28,362 bases of DNA from Candidatus Thorarchaeota archaeon (GTDB lineage: Archaea; Asgardarchaeota; Thorarchaeia; Thorarchaeales; Thorarchaeaceae): contig JAEORG010000070.1 of NCBI GenBank assembly GCA_016841005.1, positions 1 to 28,362 of the forward strand, given 5' to 3'. Shown piece by piece: positions 7,266-14,852 of this stretch. Every line of letters begins with the position of its first letter. Within the stretch, counting starts at the first letter, position 1. Under the pieces are notes generated by a model. The model was not told where the DNA came from. It saw only the letters and a program-made list of their open reading frames with translations, and ran no database searches. A program made the position numbers and the translations under genes.

Positions 7266-8333
7266 ATGATTGAGATTGATGGGTCTTATGGAGAAGGTGG
7301 AGGACAGATACTACGGACTGCGATATCTCTTTCTGCTCTAGCTCAGAAACCTGTCAGAATTGTAAATATCCGTGCAGGAAGGCCAAATCCCGGTTTAAAA
7401 AGGCAACATATAGCAGGTATAGACCTGACCTCTCAGATTGTGGGTGCTGAAGTTAAAGGACTTGAGATTGGAAGTACAGAGATTTATTTCAACCCCTCTG
7501 AGATCATTTCAGGGAACTTCAGTTATGATATTGGGACTGCAGGATCTATCTCTCTCGTTCTTCAGGCTGTTTTACCTCCAGCAATATTATCGGATAAACC
7601 AATGAATTTCTCCTTGAAAGGAGGAACAGATGTTAAGTGGAGCCCCCCAGTTGATTATCTTAGAGAGATTTTTGTGCCAGTGGTACAACGAATGGGTGCT
7701 AATCTAAATATCATACAACATAGACGTGGTCATTATCCTAAAGGCGGCGGACAGGTAGAGGTAACTGTCTTTCCCGTTCCTAAATTATCGCCTGTAAACT
7801 TCTTGGAATTTGGAAAGGTGTCTGCGATTTCAGGAATTTCACACTGTGTTAGACTTCCTGGTCATGTTGCAGACCGACAAGCAAACACAGTGGAAAAAGA
7901 ACTAACAAGTCGCAATCTAAAGTTCGATAGGATTGAACGGGAGTCGTATCAGAAGAATAGCGACCCACATCTTGGTGCTGGAAGTGGTATCGTACTCTGG
8001 GCAGAATCTGCTAGTGGCATAAGAATGGGAGCCGATAGTCTAGGTGAAAGAGGAAAACCTGCTGAAAAAGTTGGAACAGAGGCTGTAAACAATCTGTTGC
8101 AGGAGTTAGCAACAGGAAGAGCTGTTGATTCCCATCTCAGCGATATGCTTGTCCCATACCTTGCACTTGCAGATGGCCCAAGTCAAGTTGGAGTGACAGA
8201 AGTGACTTCCCATTTGATGACCAATATCTGGGTAGCTGAGAAGATACTTGGAGCAAGTATCATCCTTGATGGCGCATTAGGACATCCTGGAGTTTTATCA
8301 GTCGAAGGGATTGGATTTTCTATCGGTCAGTGA
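7266..8333 (+). CDS. rtcA: RNA 3'-terminal phosphate cyclase
   Basis: RtcA uses ATP to convert an RNA 3'-phosphate to a 2',3'-cyclic phosphate through a covalent enzyme-AMP intermediate. Family marks are the opening MIEIDGSYGEGGGQILRTA, the RAGRPNPGLKRQH segment, HYPKGGGQVEV near the middle, and the C-terminal SHLSDMLVPYLALADG, whose His (residue 290 from this start) aligns with the adenylated His of the family. Length (355 aa) is normal. The ATG at 7266 is preferred because family members start with 'MIEIDGS'; a TTG at 7242 would add MDGYGFQN, which looks like leader sequence. It is divergent from nadM and convergent with the Nog1-like gene, with a 36-bp overlap of the two 3' ends. It suggests RNA repair or end-processing capacity. 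Confidence 0.95.
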   Translation: MIEIDGSYGEGGGQILRTAISLSALAQKPVRIVNIRAGRPNPGLKRQHIAGIDLTSQIVGAEVKGLEIGSTEIYFNPSEIISGNFSYDIGTAGSISLVLQAVLPPAILSDKPMNFSLKGGTDVKWSPPVDYLREIFVPVVQRMGANLNIIQHRRGHYPKGGGQVEVTVFPVPKLSPVNFLEFGKVSAISGISHCVRLPGHVADRQANTVEKELTSRNLKFDRIERESYQKNSDPHLGAGSGIVLWAESASGIRMGADSLGERGKPAEKVGTEAVNNLLQELATGRAVDSHLSDMLVPYLALADGPSQVGVTEVTSHLMTNIWVAEKILGASIILDGALGHPGVLSVEGIGFSIGQ

Positions 8334-9374
8334 TGCTTTATACATATCCACTGATTCTTGTAAGGTTTCAATATCAACTTCGGCAACGGCATCAGCTAAC
8401 AACTCATGAACTCCAGTTCCATTAGTTGCTACGATTTCGTAAGCCTTAGGTGACTGTTTTCGAGCCTCTTCTATCTTTTCAGGTGGAGCAATATCCAGCT
8501 TGTTGAACGCCACGAGAACTGGGATTATCGGAAACATTCGCTGAACTTCATGAAGCAGATTAAACTGATCAGAAAGACTCCAGCCGCATGCTTCTGAGGG
8601 GTCTATTATGTGGATTATCACATGCGCGAGGTACTTGAGTGCAGTTATTGCCTGCAGTTCTATATCATTTCTCTGACTCATTGGTCGATCAAGAATACCA
8701 GGAGTATCAACAATCTGAACTCTGTGCTCTCGTATCTTGAGATGACCGATAATCACTTGTTTTGTCGTGAAAGGATAATATGCAATCTCTGGCTCTGCAG
8801 TAGAAACTTCACGTACCAACGTGGATTTACCAACATTTGGGAACCCAGCGCATACAATCGTTGGAGAATTGGGGATGATTCCTGGCAGACGTGAGAGTTT
8901 GATTTTTGCATCAATGAGGAAATCAATATTCTTCGCTGTAGCTCTAACTATTGATGCAATACGTCCCTTTGCAGCACTGCGAGTCTTCTTCATCTGTTTA
9001 TGATCTTCACTGAGTTTGAGAGCTTCAAGATGGTCATTCAATATCTGAGTTATTGGAGGAATACAGTTGTACACTGCACCAAGTGCTTGCTTTAATCGGT
9101 CAGTACCAACAAGAATCTCAGTTAACTCAAGATAGAATGGGTGAAGCCGGTCAATTGTTGGAAATCCTTCAACAATCTCACTAAGCTTTGATTTGACAAG
9201 CTTACCAAATTCTTGTAATCTTGCAATCTCACGAATCTTGACCCGTGGAACTTTCTTAATCTCCTTTGAACTCTTCATACTCAATCGTTTGGATTTGGTA
9301 TGAGCGAACTCGATAATCTCCTCTGCGGTCATTATTGTGGAAATCCGCTTGAAGGGATTAAGAGCACTCGCCAT
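8298..9374 (-). CDS. Nog1-type GTPase (OBG-HflX-related)
   Basis: This is a GTP-binding protein of the Nog1 branch, which in eukaryotes acts in large ribosomal subunit assembly; the archaeal forms are presumed to do something similar. The protein (358 aa) has a helical N-terminal domain of about 165 residues and then the G domain: G1 GFPNVGKST, G3 DTPGILDRP, G4 FNKLD, and a G5-like VATNGTGVHEL. The length fits the compact archaeal form; the long C-terminal extension of eukaryotic Nog1 is absent. The ATG at 9374 is supported by GAGG about ten bases upstream on the minus strand. Its 3' end overlaps that of rtcA, and its 5' end faces the proteasome-type gene across 101 bp sharing a symmetric TATA-like element. 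Confidence 0.92.
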   Translation of the reverse strand: MASALNPFKRISTIMTAEEIIEFAHTKSKRLSMKSSKEIKKVPRVKIREIARLQEFGKLVKSKLSEIVEGFPTIDRLHPFYLELTEILVGTDRLKQALGAVYNCIPPITQILNDHLEALKLSEDHKQMKKTRSAAKGRIASIVRATAKNIDFLIDAKIKLSRLPGIIPNSPTIVCAGFPNVGKSTLVREVSTAEPEIAYYPFTTKQVIIGHLKIREHRVQIVDTPGILDRPMSQRNDIELQAITALKYLAHVIIHIIDPSEACGWSLSDQFNLLHEVQRMFPIIPVLVAFNKLDIAPPEKIEEARKQSPKAYEIVATNGTGVHELLADAVAEVDIETLQESVDMYKASLTDRKSNPFD

Positions 9375-9415
9375 TTACTACAGCCTCACTCAAATAACGC
9401 CAGTCCATAGAACAT

Positions 9416-9425
9416 CTTTTAAAAG
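9416..9425. promoter_or_regulatory. Symmetric TATA-like element between the Nog1-like and proteasome-type genes
   Basis: CTTTTAAAAG is a perfect palindrome in a 101-bp divergent spacer. Read rightward it predicts a transcript start near 9447, leaving room for AGGAG at 9461-9465 before the ATG at 9476. Read leftward it predicts a start near 9394, about 20 bases before the Nog1-like ATG. It could serve both directions. Confidence 0.42.
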
Positions 9426-9475
9426 GATTGACGCGGCCATTACGAATACGAGACCCATATAGGAGCTGACAAATA

Positions 9476-10069
9476 ATGAGTCTTCCAACAGGTGCGACAG
9501 TCGTAGGAATAAAGTGTACAGATGGAACAGTTGTTGCAACTGACTCCCTAATAAGTTGGGGAACGATGGTACTTAGCGAAACTGGTGTAAAAGCATTCAA
9601 ACTCACAGACACCATTGTTCTTGCATCTGCGGGATTGACTTCTGATTACCAGATGCTGGTGAATAGACTACAGGCACAGATAAAGCTCTACGAGATGGAG
9701 AATAAAAAATCCATATCTGTCAAGGTTCTCGCGAAAATGGTCGCCAACACGCTCTATTCGAGACGAGCTGCTCCACTTTATGTACAGACTGTGGTGGTGG
9801 GCATTGACAAAGACGGCCCAGCTCTCTTCTCGTTAGATATGGGAGGATCATTGATTCCGGATGAATTCACTGCAACAGGCACAGGTGTACAGATGGCTTA
9901 TGGTGTTCTAGAGAAGGACTTCAAATCAGATATCACTGTAAAAGAGGCAGAAGAAATCGCGATTCAAGCAGTGCGAGCAGGAATTGCTCGAGATGTTCAG
10001 TCGGGTGGAGCAATTCGTGTAATGAGCGTCACTAAAGATGGCGTTACAGAGCGCACTGTAGATAGCTAG
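9476..10069 (+). CDS. psmB: Proteasome beta-type subunit lacking the catalytic Thr1 (probably non-catalytic)
   Basis: The 197-residue product has the beta-type Ntn-hydrolase fold of the 20S proteasome: GATVVGIKCTDGTVVATDS at the N-terminus, LASAGLTSDYQ near residue 50, VVVGIDKDGPALFSLDMGG in the middle, GTGVQMAYGVLE and a C-terminal EAEEIAIQAVRAGIARD. In active subunits a short leader is cleaved before 'TTTVGI', freeing Thr1. Here the six-residue leader MSLPTG is followed by Ala-Thr-Val-Val (codons GCG ACA GTC GTA), so position 1 is Ala. By the same numbering Asp17 and Lys33 are kept, but position 19 is Leu, not Arg. The subunit is therefore predicted to be structural, needing an active beta partner elsewhere. 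The ATG has AGGAG ten bases upstream, and an in-frame stop lies just before it, so no longer leader exists. The next gene starts inside its stop (TAGTG). Confidence 0.9.
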   Translation: MSLPTGATVVGIKCTDGTVVATDSLISWGTMVLSETGVKAFKLTDTIVLASAGLTSDYQMLVNRLQAQIKLYEMENKKSISVKVLAKMVANTLYSRRAAPLYVQTVVVGIDKDGPALFSLDMGGSLIPDEFTATGTGVQMAYGVLEKDFKSDITVKEAEEIAIQAVRAGIARDVQSGGAIRVMSVTKDGVTERTVDS

Positions 10070-11331
10070 TGCGAGTGCCTTCTTTGGAAATTCAGTCACT
10101 CATATTTCGTGCACACACATCTTCCAGATATAGCGTAGCAGCTCTACTAGGAAGTATTGAAACTGATTCACGGTTAAGTGCTCTGCGGGTTCATGCACCA
10201 ACGGACCTTCCTGATAGTTTGATTGCCGCTGAATTAGAGAAGAGAGGAAAAGTCGTTCTTGCCCATTCAGTAATGAGTACCCAGACAGAGAGAGTTCATC
10301 AAGAAATCAGAACCGTAAGAACGAAGTTTGGAGATAGCGTAGTTCTTATTGCAGGAGGGGCACATGCGAGTGCAAATCCTTCGGATTTACTAGACATGGG
10401 GTTTGATTATGTTGTGATTGGAGAAGGTGAGGCTTCTTTTAGAGAACTTCTCTGGAACTTAATAAATGACCTTAATCCAACAGATATTCCCGGTATTGTT
10501 TCTGATGAAACAGCAGAGTTTCCACATCCCAAATCACTACCACGAATAGAACTAGATGATTATCCTCCTTTTGCTCTTGAAATGAATATTGTTGGACCTG
10601 TTGAGGTTACTAGAGGTTGTCCATACCGATGCAAGTTCTGTGCAACTCCTTTCCTCTCAGGAGGATTAGTTAGACATAGAAGTGTTGATTCGATTACACA
10701 TTGGCTACTCCGTGCAGTCAATGAACGAGGTTTTGAGCGTACATGGTTTCTCTCTCCAAATGCATTATGCTACGGAGGAAGAGGTAGAAAGGCAGTTTCT
10801 GGGAAACTAGAGGAACTCCTGAGAAAGACTTCATCAATTGAGAATCTTGATCTCTTCTTTGGATCATTTCCATCAGAGGTCCGCCCTGAATTTGTCACGA
10901 CTAACCTCCTTGATATGTTTAGACAGCATGTTGCAAATCGAACCCTACAGATCGGACTCCAATCTGGAAGTGATCGAGTACTTGAGATGGCAAATCGGCA
11001 TCATTCGGTTCAGGATGGATTGGAAGCCATTGAAACATCTCTTGACTGTGGTTTTATTCCTCACGTGGACATGATATTTGGTATTCCTGGAGAAACAGAG
11101 AAGGATGTTGAAGCTAGTCTACAAGTATGTGAAGATTTGGCTAAAATAAATGCAAAGATACACGGACATGTATTCATGCCATTACCGGGGAGCGAGTGGG
11201 AGTCCATGCCTGCTGGAATACTTGATGAACGGACCAGACAGATATTGGGTGAATATGCTCGGAAAAAGATAGTAACTGGTTCATGGAGCCATCAAGAAGA
11301 ACTAGGTAGAAGGATGAAAACAAGTAATTGA
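10069..11331 (+). CDS. B12-binding-domain radical SAM protein, MJ_1487 (TIGR04013) type
   Basis: The 420-residue protein combines an N-terminal cobalamin-binding-like Rossmann region (about 1-140, with VVLIAGGAHASANP at 91-104 and YVVIGEGEASF at 114-124) and a radical SAM core with the cluster-binding CPYRCKFC (C184, C188, C191). Later segments, QIGLQSGSDRVLEMANR and VDMIFGIPGETEKDV, are typical of this class. No DxHxxG cobalamin-ligand motif is visible, so B12 binding is uncertain. The overall pattern matches the archaeal MJ_1487-type family, whose reaction is unknown. The GTG start shares one base with the TAG stop of the proteasome-type gene (TAGTG), so the two are translationally coupled. 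taw1 follows 69 bases later. Confidence 0.85.
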   Translation: MRVPSLEIQSLIFRAHTSSRYSVAALLGSIETDSRLSALRVHAPTDLPDSLIAAELEKRGKVVLAHSVMSTQTERVHQEIRTVRTKFGDSVVLIAGGAHASANPSDLLDMGFDYVVIGEGEASFRELLWNLINDLNPTDIPGIVSDETAEFPHPKSLPRIELDDYPPFALEMNIVGPVEVTRGCPYRCKFCATPFLSGGLVRHRSVDSITHWLLRAVNERGFERTWFLSPNALCYGGRGRKAVSGKLEELLRKTSSIENLDLFFGSFPSEVRPEFVTTNLLDMFRQHVANRTLQIGLQSGSDRVLEMANRHHSVQDGLEAIETSLDCGFIPHVDMIFGIPGETEKDVEASLQVCEDLAKINAKIHGHVFMPLPGSEWESMPAGILDERTRQILGEYARKKIVTGSWSHQEELGRRMKTSN

Positions 11332-11400
11332 TGTGTGCATTGCTAAATCCTGATAAGAGAAGAGCAAGACACACTCGACGGACTGAAATTGACTTGTGAC

Positions 11401-12354
11401 ATGCCGATAGAACTTCAGAAGAAGCTAAAGAATCAAGGTTATCACATACTTGGTGAAAGAGGAGGATACAAGGCATGTCAATGGCAGAAAAAGAGCCTCC
11501 TTCATGATGAAACTTGTTACAAACAGAAATTCTATGGGATTGAATCTCATCGCTGTTTGCAGATGACGCCTCTTGTCGACAAGTGTACACAGAGTTGCGA
11601 ATTCTGCTGGCGAATCACGCCAGATGATGTGGGTGTGAGATGGGACCAAACAACTGTCAATGCTAATTGTGTTCTACATCCTAGGGAACTATTGGATCAA
11701 ACTCTGATGGCAAACCTGAGAACTCTGGGTGGATATAATCCAGAAACAGGAGCTCTTGTTTCATCAGAGAAATATCTTGAAGCACGAGAACCAAAACACG
11801 TTGCCATATCATTAGCAGGAGAACCAACACTCTATCCATATCTCAGTGAATTTATTGAGGAGATACAGAATAGGGGAATGACCTCATTTCTCGTGACAAA
11901 TGGAACTCGTCCTGATGTATTGGAAAGTCTGTATTTGCCTACACAATTGTATATCACACTCGCCGCCCCGGATAGAGAAACACATTCACGCCTTCTTAGA
12001 CCAAGCGTAAAAGATGCATGGATCAAACTCATGCGTTCTCAAGAACTGCTGAGCTCTCTTACTTGTAGAACTGTGAATCGTCTAACTATGGTAGCTGAAC
12101 AGAACATGCACGATGCGAGGTCGTATGCAAAACAGATTCTGATTGGAGAACCTGATTTTATTGAAGTAAAAGGATACATGCACCTTGGAGCATCAAGAGG
12201 AAGGTTAGGAAAACAAAATTCACCCTCACACCAAGAAATACGTGTGTTCTCTGAGAGGCTAGCAGCGCTAACTGGATATTTTGTCATTGACGAACAAGTT
12301 GAGAGTCGTGTAATATTACTTGCTCGCAGAAGACACATAAAGAAGCTACAATGA
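11401..12354 (+). CDS. taw1: tRNA 4-demethylwyosine synthase (Taw1/TYW1), radical SAM
   Basis: Taw1 uses pyruvate and SAM radical chemistry to convert N1-methylguanosine-37 of tRNA-Phe to the tricyclic 4-demethylwyosine. From the ATG at 11401 the protein has 317 residues. Its cysteines fall at 26, 39 and 52 (second Fe-S cluster) and at 62, 66 and 69 in CTQSCEFCW (SAM cluster), the same positions I recall for the Methanocaldococcus jannaschii enzyme; this agreement is the main reason for choosing the ATG over a TTG at 11389. Other family marks are SLAGEPTLYPYL, TNGTRPDVL, LYITLAAPDRE and IEVKGYMHLGAS. The N-terminal flavodoxin domain of eukaryotic TYW1 is absent, as expected in archaea. It depends on the m1G made by Trm5, encoded nearby at 14842-15906. 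Translin follows 19 bases later. Confidence 0.96.
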   Translation: MPIELQKKLKNQGYHILGERGGYKACQWQKKSLLHDETCYKQKFYGIESHRCLQMTPLVDKCTQSCEFCWRITPDDVGVRWDQTTVNANCVLHPRELLDQTLMANLRTLGGYNPETGALVSSEKYLEAREPKHVAISLAGEPTLYPYLSEFIEEIQNRGMTSFLVTNGTRPDVLESLYLPTQLYITLAAPDRETHSRLLRPSVKDAWIKLMRSQELLSSLTCRTVNRLTMVAEQNMHDARSYAKQILIGEPDFIEVKGYMHLGASRGRLGKQNSPSHQEIRVFSERLAALTGYFVIDEQVESRVILLARRRHIKKLQ

Positions 12355-12373
12355 AAAACTGAGGAGAATAACC

Positions 12374-13006
12374 ATGGACCTTGCAGATATTTTGAACTCA
12401 ATTCGTGAAGAGATTGATGATGATGATCAGGTTCGAGAGAAAGTATTACCTCTAGCAAGGTCTACCGTCAGAAAATGTTCAGAGTCCATCAAACAAACTC
12501 ACCGAGGAAAGTTTGAGGAAGCCAGAACCAATTTAAAAGAAGCATACGAGTTGGTGGTGCAAGCTCAAGGAGAGATTGCAAAGAGTTCACATTTGAAAAA
12601 ATCACGTATATTGGATACGGCATACCAAGAGATTACAGAGGCAGCAAACTTGCTCTCAATCCTCGAAAAGGGAGTATTTACTACACCTGAAGATTACGAG
12701 ATTCCATCGAGGCCGTATCTTACTGGACTAGCTGATACTATTGGAGAGATTAGGCGGGCAATTCTTGAAAAGTTAAGAAATGACGAAATTGTTGAAGCTG
12801 AAAAACTTCTTGCAATCATGGAACAAATTTTCGAGGAACTCAATAGTTTTGACTACCCCGGTGCACTAATACCGGACCTAAGAAGAAAGTGTGATGTCGC
12901 ACGGTCCATTATTGAACGCACACGCGGTGATGTTACCACTGCCGTCAGACAAGACCGTCTGGTCAATGAGATCAGGAAGTACGAAGAGGATTTCAGGAGG
13001 GAGTAG
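12374..13006 (+). CDS. Archaeal translin/TRAX-family protein
   Basis: The 210-residue, almost wholly helical protein matches the translin family: LARSTVRKCSESIKQTHRGKFEEARTNL in the N-terminal third, RILDTAYQEITEAANLL (about 77-93), PRPYLTGLADTIGEIRRA-type segment at about 112-132 (PSRPYLTGLADTIGEIRRA here), and RRKCDVARSIIERTRGDVT near 168-186. Translin and TRAX form ring-shaped octamers or hexamers that bind single-stranded DNA or RNA; TRAX-type subunits carry acidic catalytic residues for RNase activity. Acidic residues (EEL..FDYP, E..EKLL) occur in the expected helices, but I cannot say whether this one is catalytic. GGAG eight bases before the ATG supports the start. It sits between taw1 and ribK with gaps of 19 and 6 bases, so co-expression with RNA modification genes is likely. 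Some databases mislabel the archaeal forms as haloacid dehalogenase. Confidence 0.85.
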   Translation: MDLADILNSIREEIDDDDQVREKVLPLARSTVRKCSESIKQTHRGKFEEARTNLKEAYELVVQAQGEIAKSSHLKKSRILDTAYQEITEAANLLSILEKGVFTTPEDYEIPSRPYLTGLADTIGEIRRAILEKLRNDEIVEAEKLLAIMEQIFEELNSFDYPGALIPDLRRKCDVARSIIERTRGDVTTAVRQDRLVNEIRKYEEDFRRE

Positions 13007-13012
13007 TATCAG

Positions 13013-13690
13013 ATGCATCCAGAAACTTGGTTTACTTTATACGCACTAGCTAAACGAGGAGCAATTCATGATACTGTGTTGCTCAAGACAAGTGAACTCG
13101 GTAAAGACCTCTCAGTCAGTCAACAAACAGCATCACGAAGAATATCACAATGTGTGGACCAAGGATATCTCATTAGAGCTCACACTGTAAATGGAATGCA
13201 GCTTAAACTCACCGAAAAGGGGAGAGAAGAACTCCTAAGGGTCTTTAGTAGCTTGGAAATAGCATTCGCCCCGCCGAAAGAGGAAATCGAAATTCAAGGG
13301 TCCGTTGTTGGGGGTCTTGGAGAAGGAGCATACTATGTTGATTTGTACCGTACTCGATTCAAGAAAGCACTTGGATTTGATCCCTATTCTGGTACATTGA
13401 ATGTTAAAGTTACCACAGAAGAATCACGAAAAGCTATCAACCAGATGAAAAACTCTCCTCCCATCATAGTAACTGGTTTCACAAAAGAAGGTCGGACATT
13501 TGGTGATGTAATCTGCTATCGAGTAAAGGTGAACAACAAGATTGAGGCTACTGTCGTTATAGCACAGCGGACTCATCATAGTGAAGACATTCTCGAGGTA
13601 ATTGCACCAGTCAATATCAGAAAAGCACTGAAACTCAAGAGTGATGACCAAGTCACGCTCACAGTGATTCCTCTTCACCTAGCTACCTAG
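13013..13690 (+). CDS. ribK: CTP-dependent riboflavin kinase with N-terminal winged helix
   Basis: RibK makes FMN from riboflavin using CTP, the archaeal counterpart of bacterial RibF. The 225-residue protein has an N-terminal winged-helix domain (about 1-80, with LSVSQQTASRRISQCVDQGYL) and a C-terminal kinase domain of the MJ0056 (DUF120) type. The kinase domain shows GLGEGAYYV (101-109), GFDPYSGTLNVK (121-132), GRTFGDVICYRV (160-171) and RTHHSEDILEVIAP (186-199). The fused winged helix suggests that it also regulates transcription, perhaps of its own operon in response to flavin; that is inference from the fusion. GGAGGGAG, overlapping the translin stop region, provides a strong ribosome site. 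It ends one base before the end of the convergent pcm gene. Confidence 0.95.
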   Translation: MHPETWFTLYALAKRGAIHDTVLLKTSELGKDLSVSQQTASRRISQCVDQGYLIRAHTVNGMQLKLTEKGREELLRVFSSLEIAFAPPKEEIEIQGSVVGGLGEGAYYVDLYRTRFKKALGFDPYSGTLNVKVTTEESRKAINQMKNSPPIIVTGFTKEGRTFGDVICYRVKVNNKIEATVVIAQRTHHSEDILEVIAPVNIRKALKLKSDDQVTLTVIPLHLAT

Positions 13691-14368
13691 TTAGTATCCA
13701 TATTCGCCCCTTAACGGAACAAATGCTACTCCGCCCCATCGTTTCCGGAGAAGCTTCCCATCAATTGATTTCTCAACCATGATTAATTCCTGATAGAATC
13801 CAGGAGAACCAACAGGAATGAGCATAATCCCTTCTGGAGACAACTGTTCAATAAGCGGCTTAGGAACTGAAGGAGCTGCAGCTGCAACGAGAATCCTATC
13901 AAAAGGAGCGTGTTCAGGAAGACCCTTTCCGCCATCTCCGTGAATCAATGTCACTCTATCGGAATAACCTGCACGTTCCAGATTGTTCTGTGCAAAATCG
14001 ATTAGGTTATCGACTATCTCAATGGTGTACACATGACCAGGTGTTTTTGCGCCAGCTCTTGCAACGAGTTCTGCACAGAGAGCTGCATGATAGCCAGATC
14101 CTGCTCCAACTTCAAGTATGGTCATTCCTTCTGATAACTTCATACCTTCACACATAATTACGCACATATGAGGTGCTGAGATTGTTTGACCATAGGATAT
14201 TGAAAGCGGGGTGTCGCGATATGCCAACCTACGGTCTTGTGAAAGGACAAACTCCTCTCTTGGTACGCTACGAAGAGCTTGCTCAACCTGAGCTGTGGAG
14301 AGATATCCTCGTTCTTTTAGTCGCGCAATAAGATGCTCCCTGTCTCTTTCAAGCTGGTCGTCAGTCAT
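13691..14368 (-). CDS. pcm: Protein-L-isoaspartate O-methyltransferase
   Basis: Pcm methylates L-isoaspartyl residues in damaged proteins, starting their repair. The 225-residue protein shows VPREEFV and RLAYRDTPLSISYGQTISAPHM in the N-terminal part, the SAM motif ILEVGAGSGYHAALCAEL, VYTIEIVDNL, DRVTLIHGDGGKGLPEHAPFDRILVAAAAP and the C-terminal PVG...RWGGVAFVPLRGEYGY. All family blocks are present at normal length. I choose the ATG at 14368 (MTDDQLERDREHL); extending to the ATG at 14428 would add a hydrophobic stretch (MSFIDLSTLLSLHVYLH) not expected in the family and would overlap the divergent DUF371 gene. No strong Shine-Dalgarno is present. It is a single gene, end-to-end with ribK. Confidence 0.95.
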   Translation of the reverse strand: MTDDQLERDREHLIARLKERGYLSTAQVEQALRSVPREEFVLSQDRRLAYRDTPLSISYGQTISAPHMCVIMCEGMKLSEGMTILEVGAGSGYHAALCAELVARAGAKTPGHVYTIEIVDNLIDFAQNNLERAGYSDRVTLIHGDGGKGLPEHAPFDRILVAAAAPSVPKPLIEQLSPEGIMLIPVGSPGFYQELIMVEKSIDGKLLRKRWGGVAFVPLRGEYGY

Positions 14369-14417
14369 CACAACCAAATGAAGGTATACATGCAATGATA
14401 AAAGCGTTGAGAGGTCT

Positions 14418-14852
14418 ATGAAACTCATGCATCGAGTGTCATTTCGGGCATATGGTCATGCAAATGTACAAGGAACCCATCAGACAACTGTTGAACTGAC
14501 AAGTGAAAACTTTCTCACACCTCAGGGAACATGCATTGTTGGAGTACGTTCCGAATTGACGTTGAAATCGCTCGATGAGAAAATCAAGAAACTTGCTCGT
14601 TCTGAAACCACCAAGATAATTCTCCGACTTAGAGTAGGCGATTTTTCAGAGGAGATAGTAGGTCATGGAAGCCCTGGTCTTACCTACGAAGATGCAGTCA
14701 GTATGGTGGCACGAACTAGTACATATGAATGTGGTAGAACTCTGATGGTAGAAGCAGACAAAGCTGCATCTGATATCAGTAGAGAGTTGGTTTCAAAGCT
14801 ACAGAAACTGGATATTCCTATTGATTGTGAATTGCTATTCATCACTCAATAA
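14418..14852 (+). CDS. DUF371 domain protein (archaeal, unknown function)
   Basis: The 144-residue protein fits the archaeal DUF371 family: FRAYGHANVQGTHQTTVELT near residues 9-28, LTPQGTCIVGVRSE (about 33-46), VGHGSPGLTYEDAVSMV (about 80-96) and a C-terminal DISRELVSKLQ with a hydrophobic end. The 'GHxNVxxTHxTTxE' and 'LTPxGxCIxGV' blocks are what I recognise. The function is unknown; the family is widespread in archaea and small enough to be a single domain. The ATG at 14418 has GAGAGG just upstream; another ATG at 14427 is possible. Its end overlaps the end of convergent trm5 by 11 bases. Confidence 0.85.
   Translation: MKLMHRVSFRAYGHANVQGTHQTTVELTSENFLTPQGTCIVGVRSELTLKSLDEKIKKLARSETTKIILRLRVGDFSEEIVGHGSPGLTYEDAVSMVARTSTYECGRTLMVEADKAASDISRELVSKLQKLDIPIDCELLFITQ

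Noticed and set aside
9476..9493. Mis-set start hiding a true Thr1 in the proteasome-type gene
   Set aside because: An in-frame TGA at 9467-9469 excludes an upstream extension, and the G-A-T-V-V-G-I string aligns residue for residue with the normal G-T-T-T-V-G-I.
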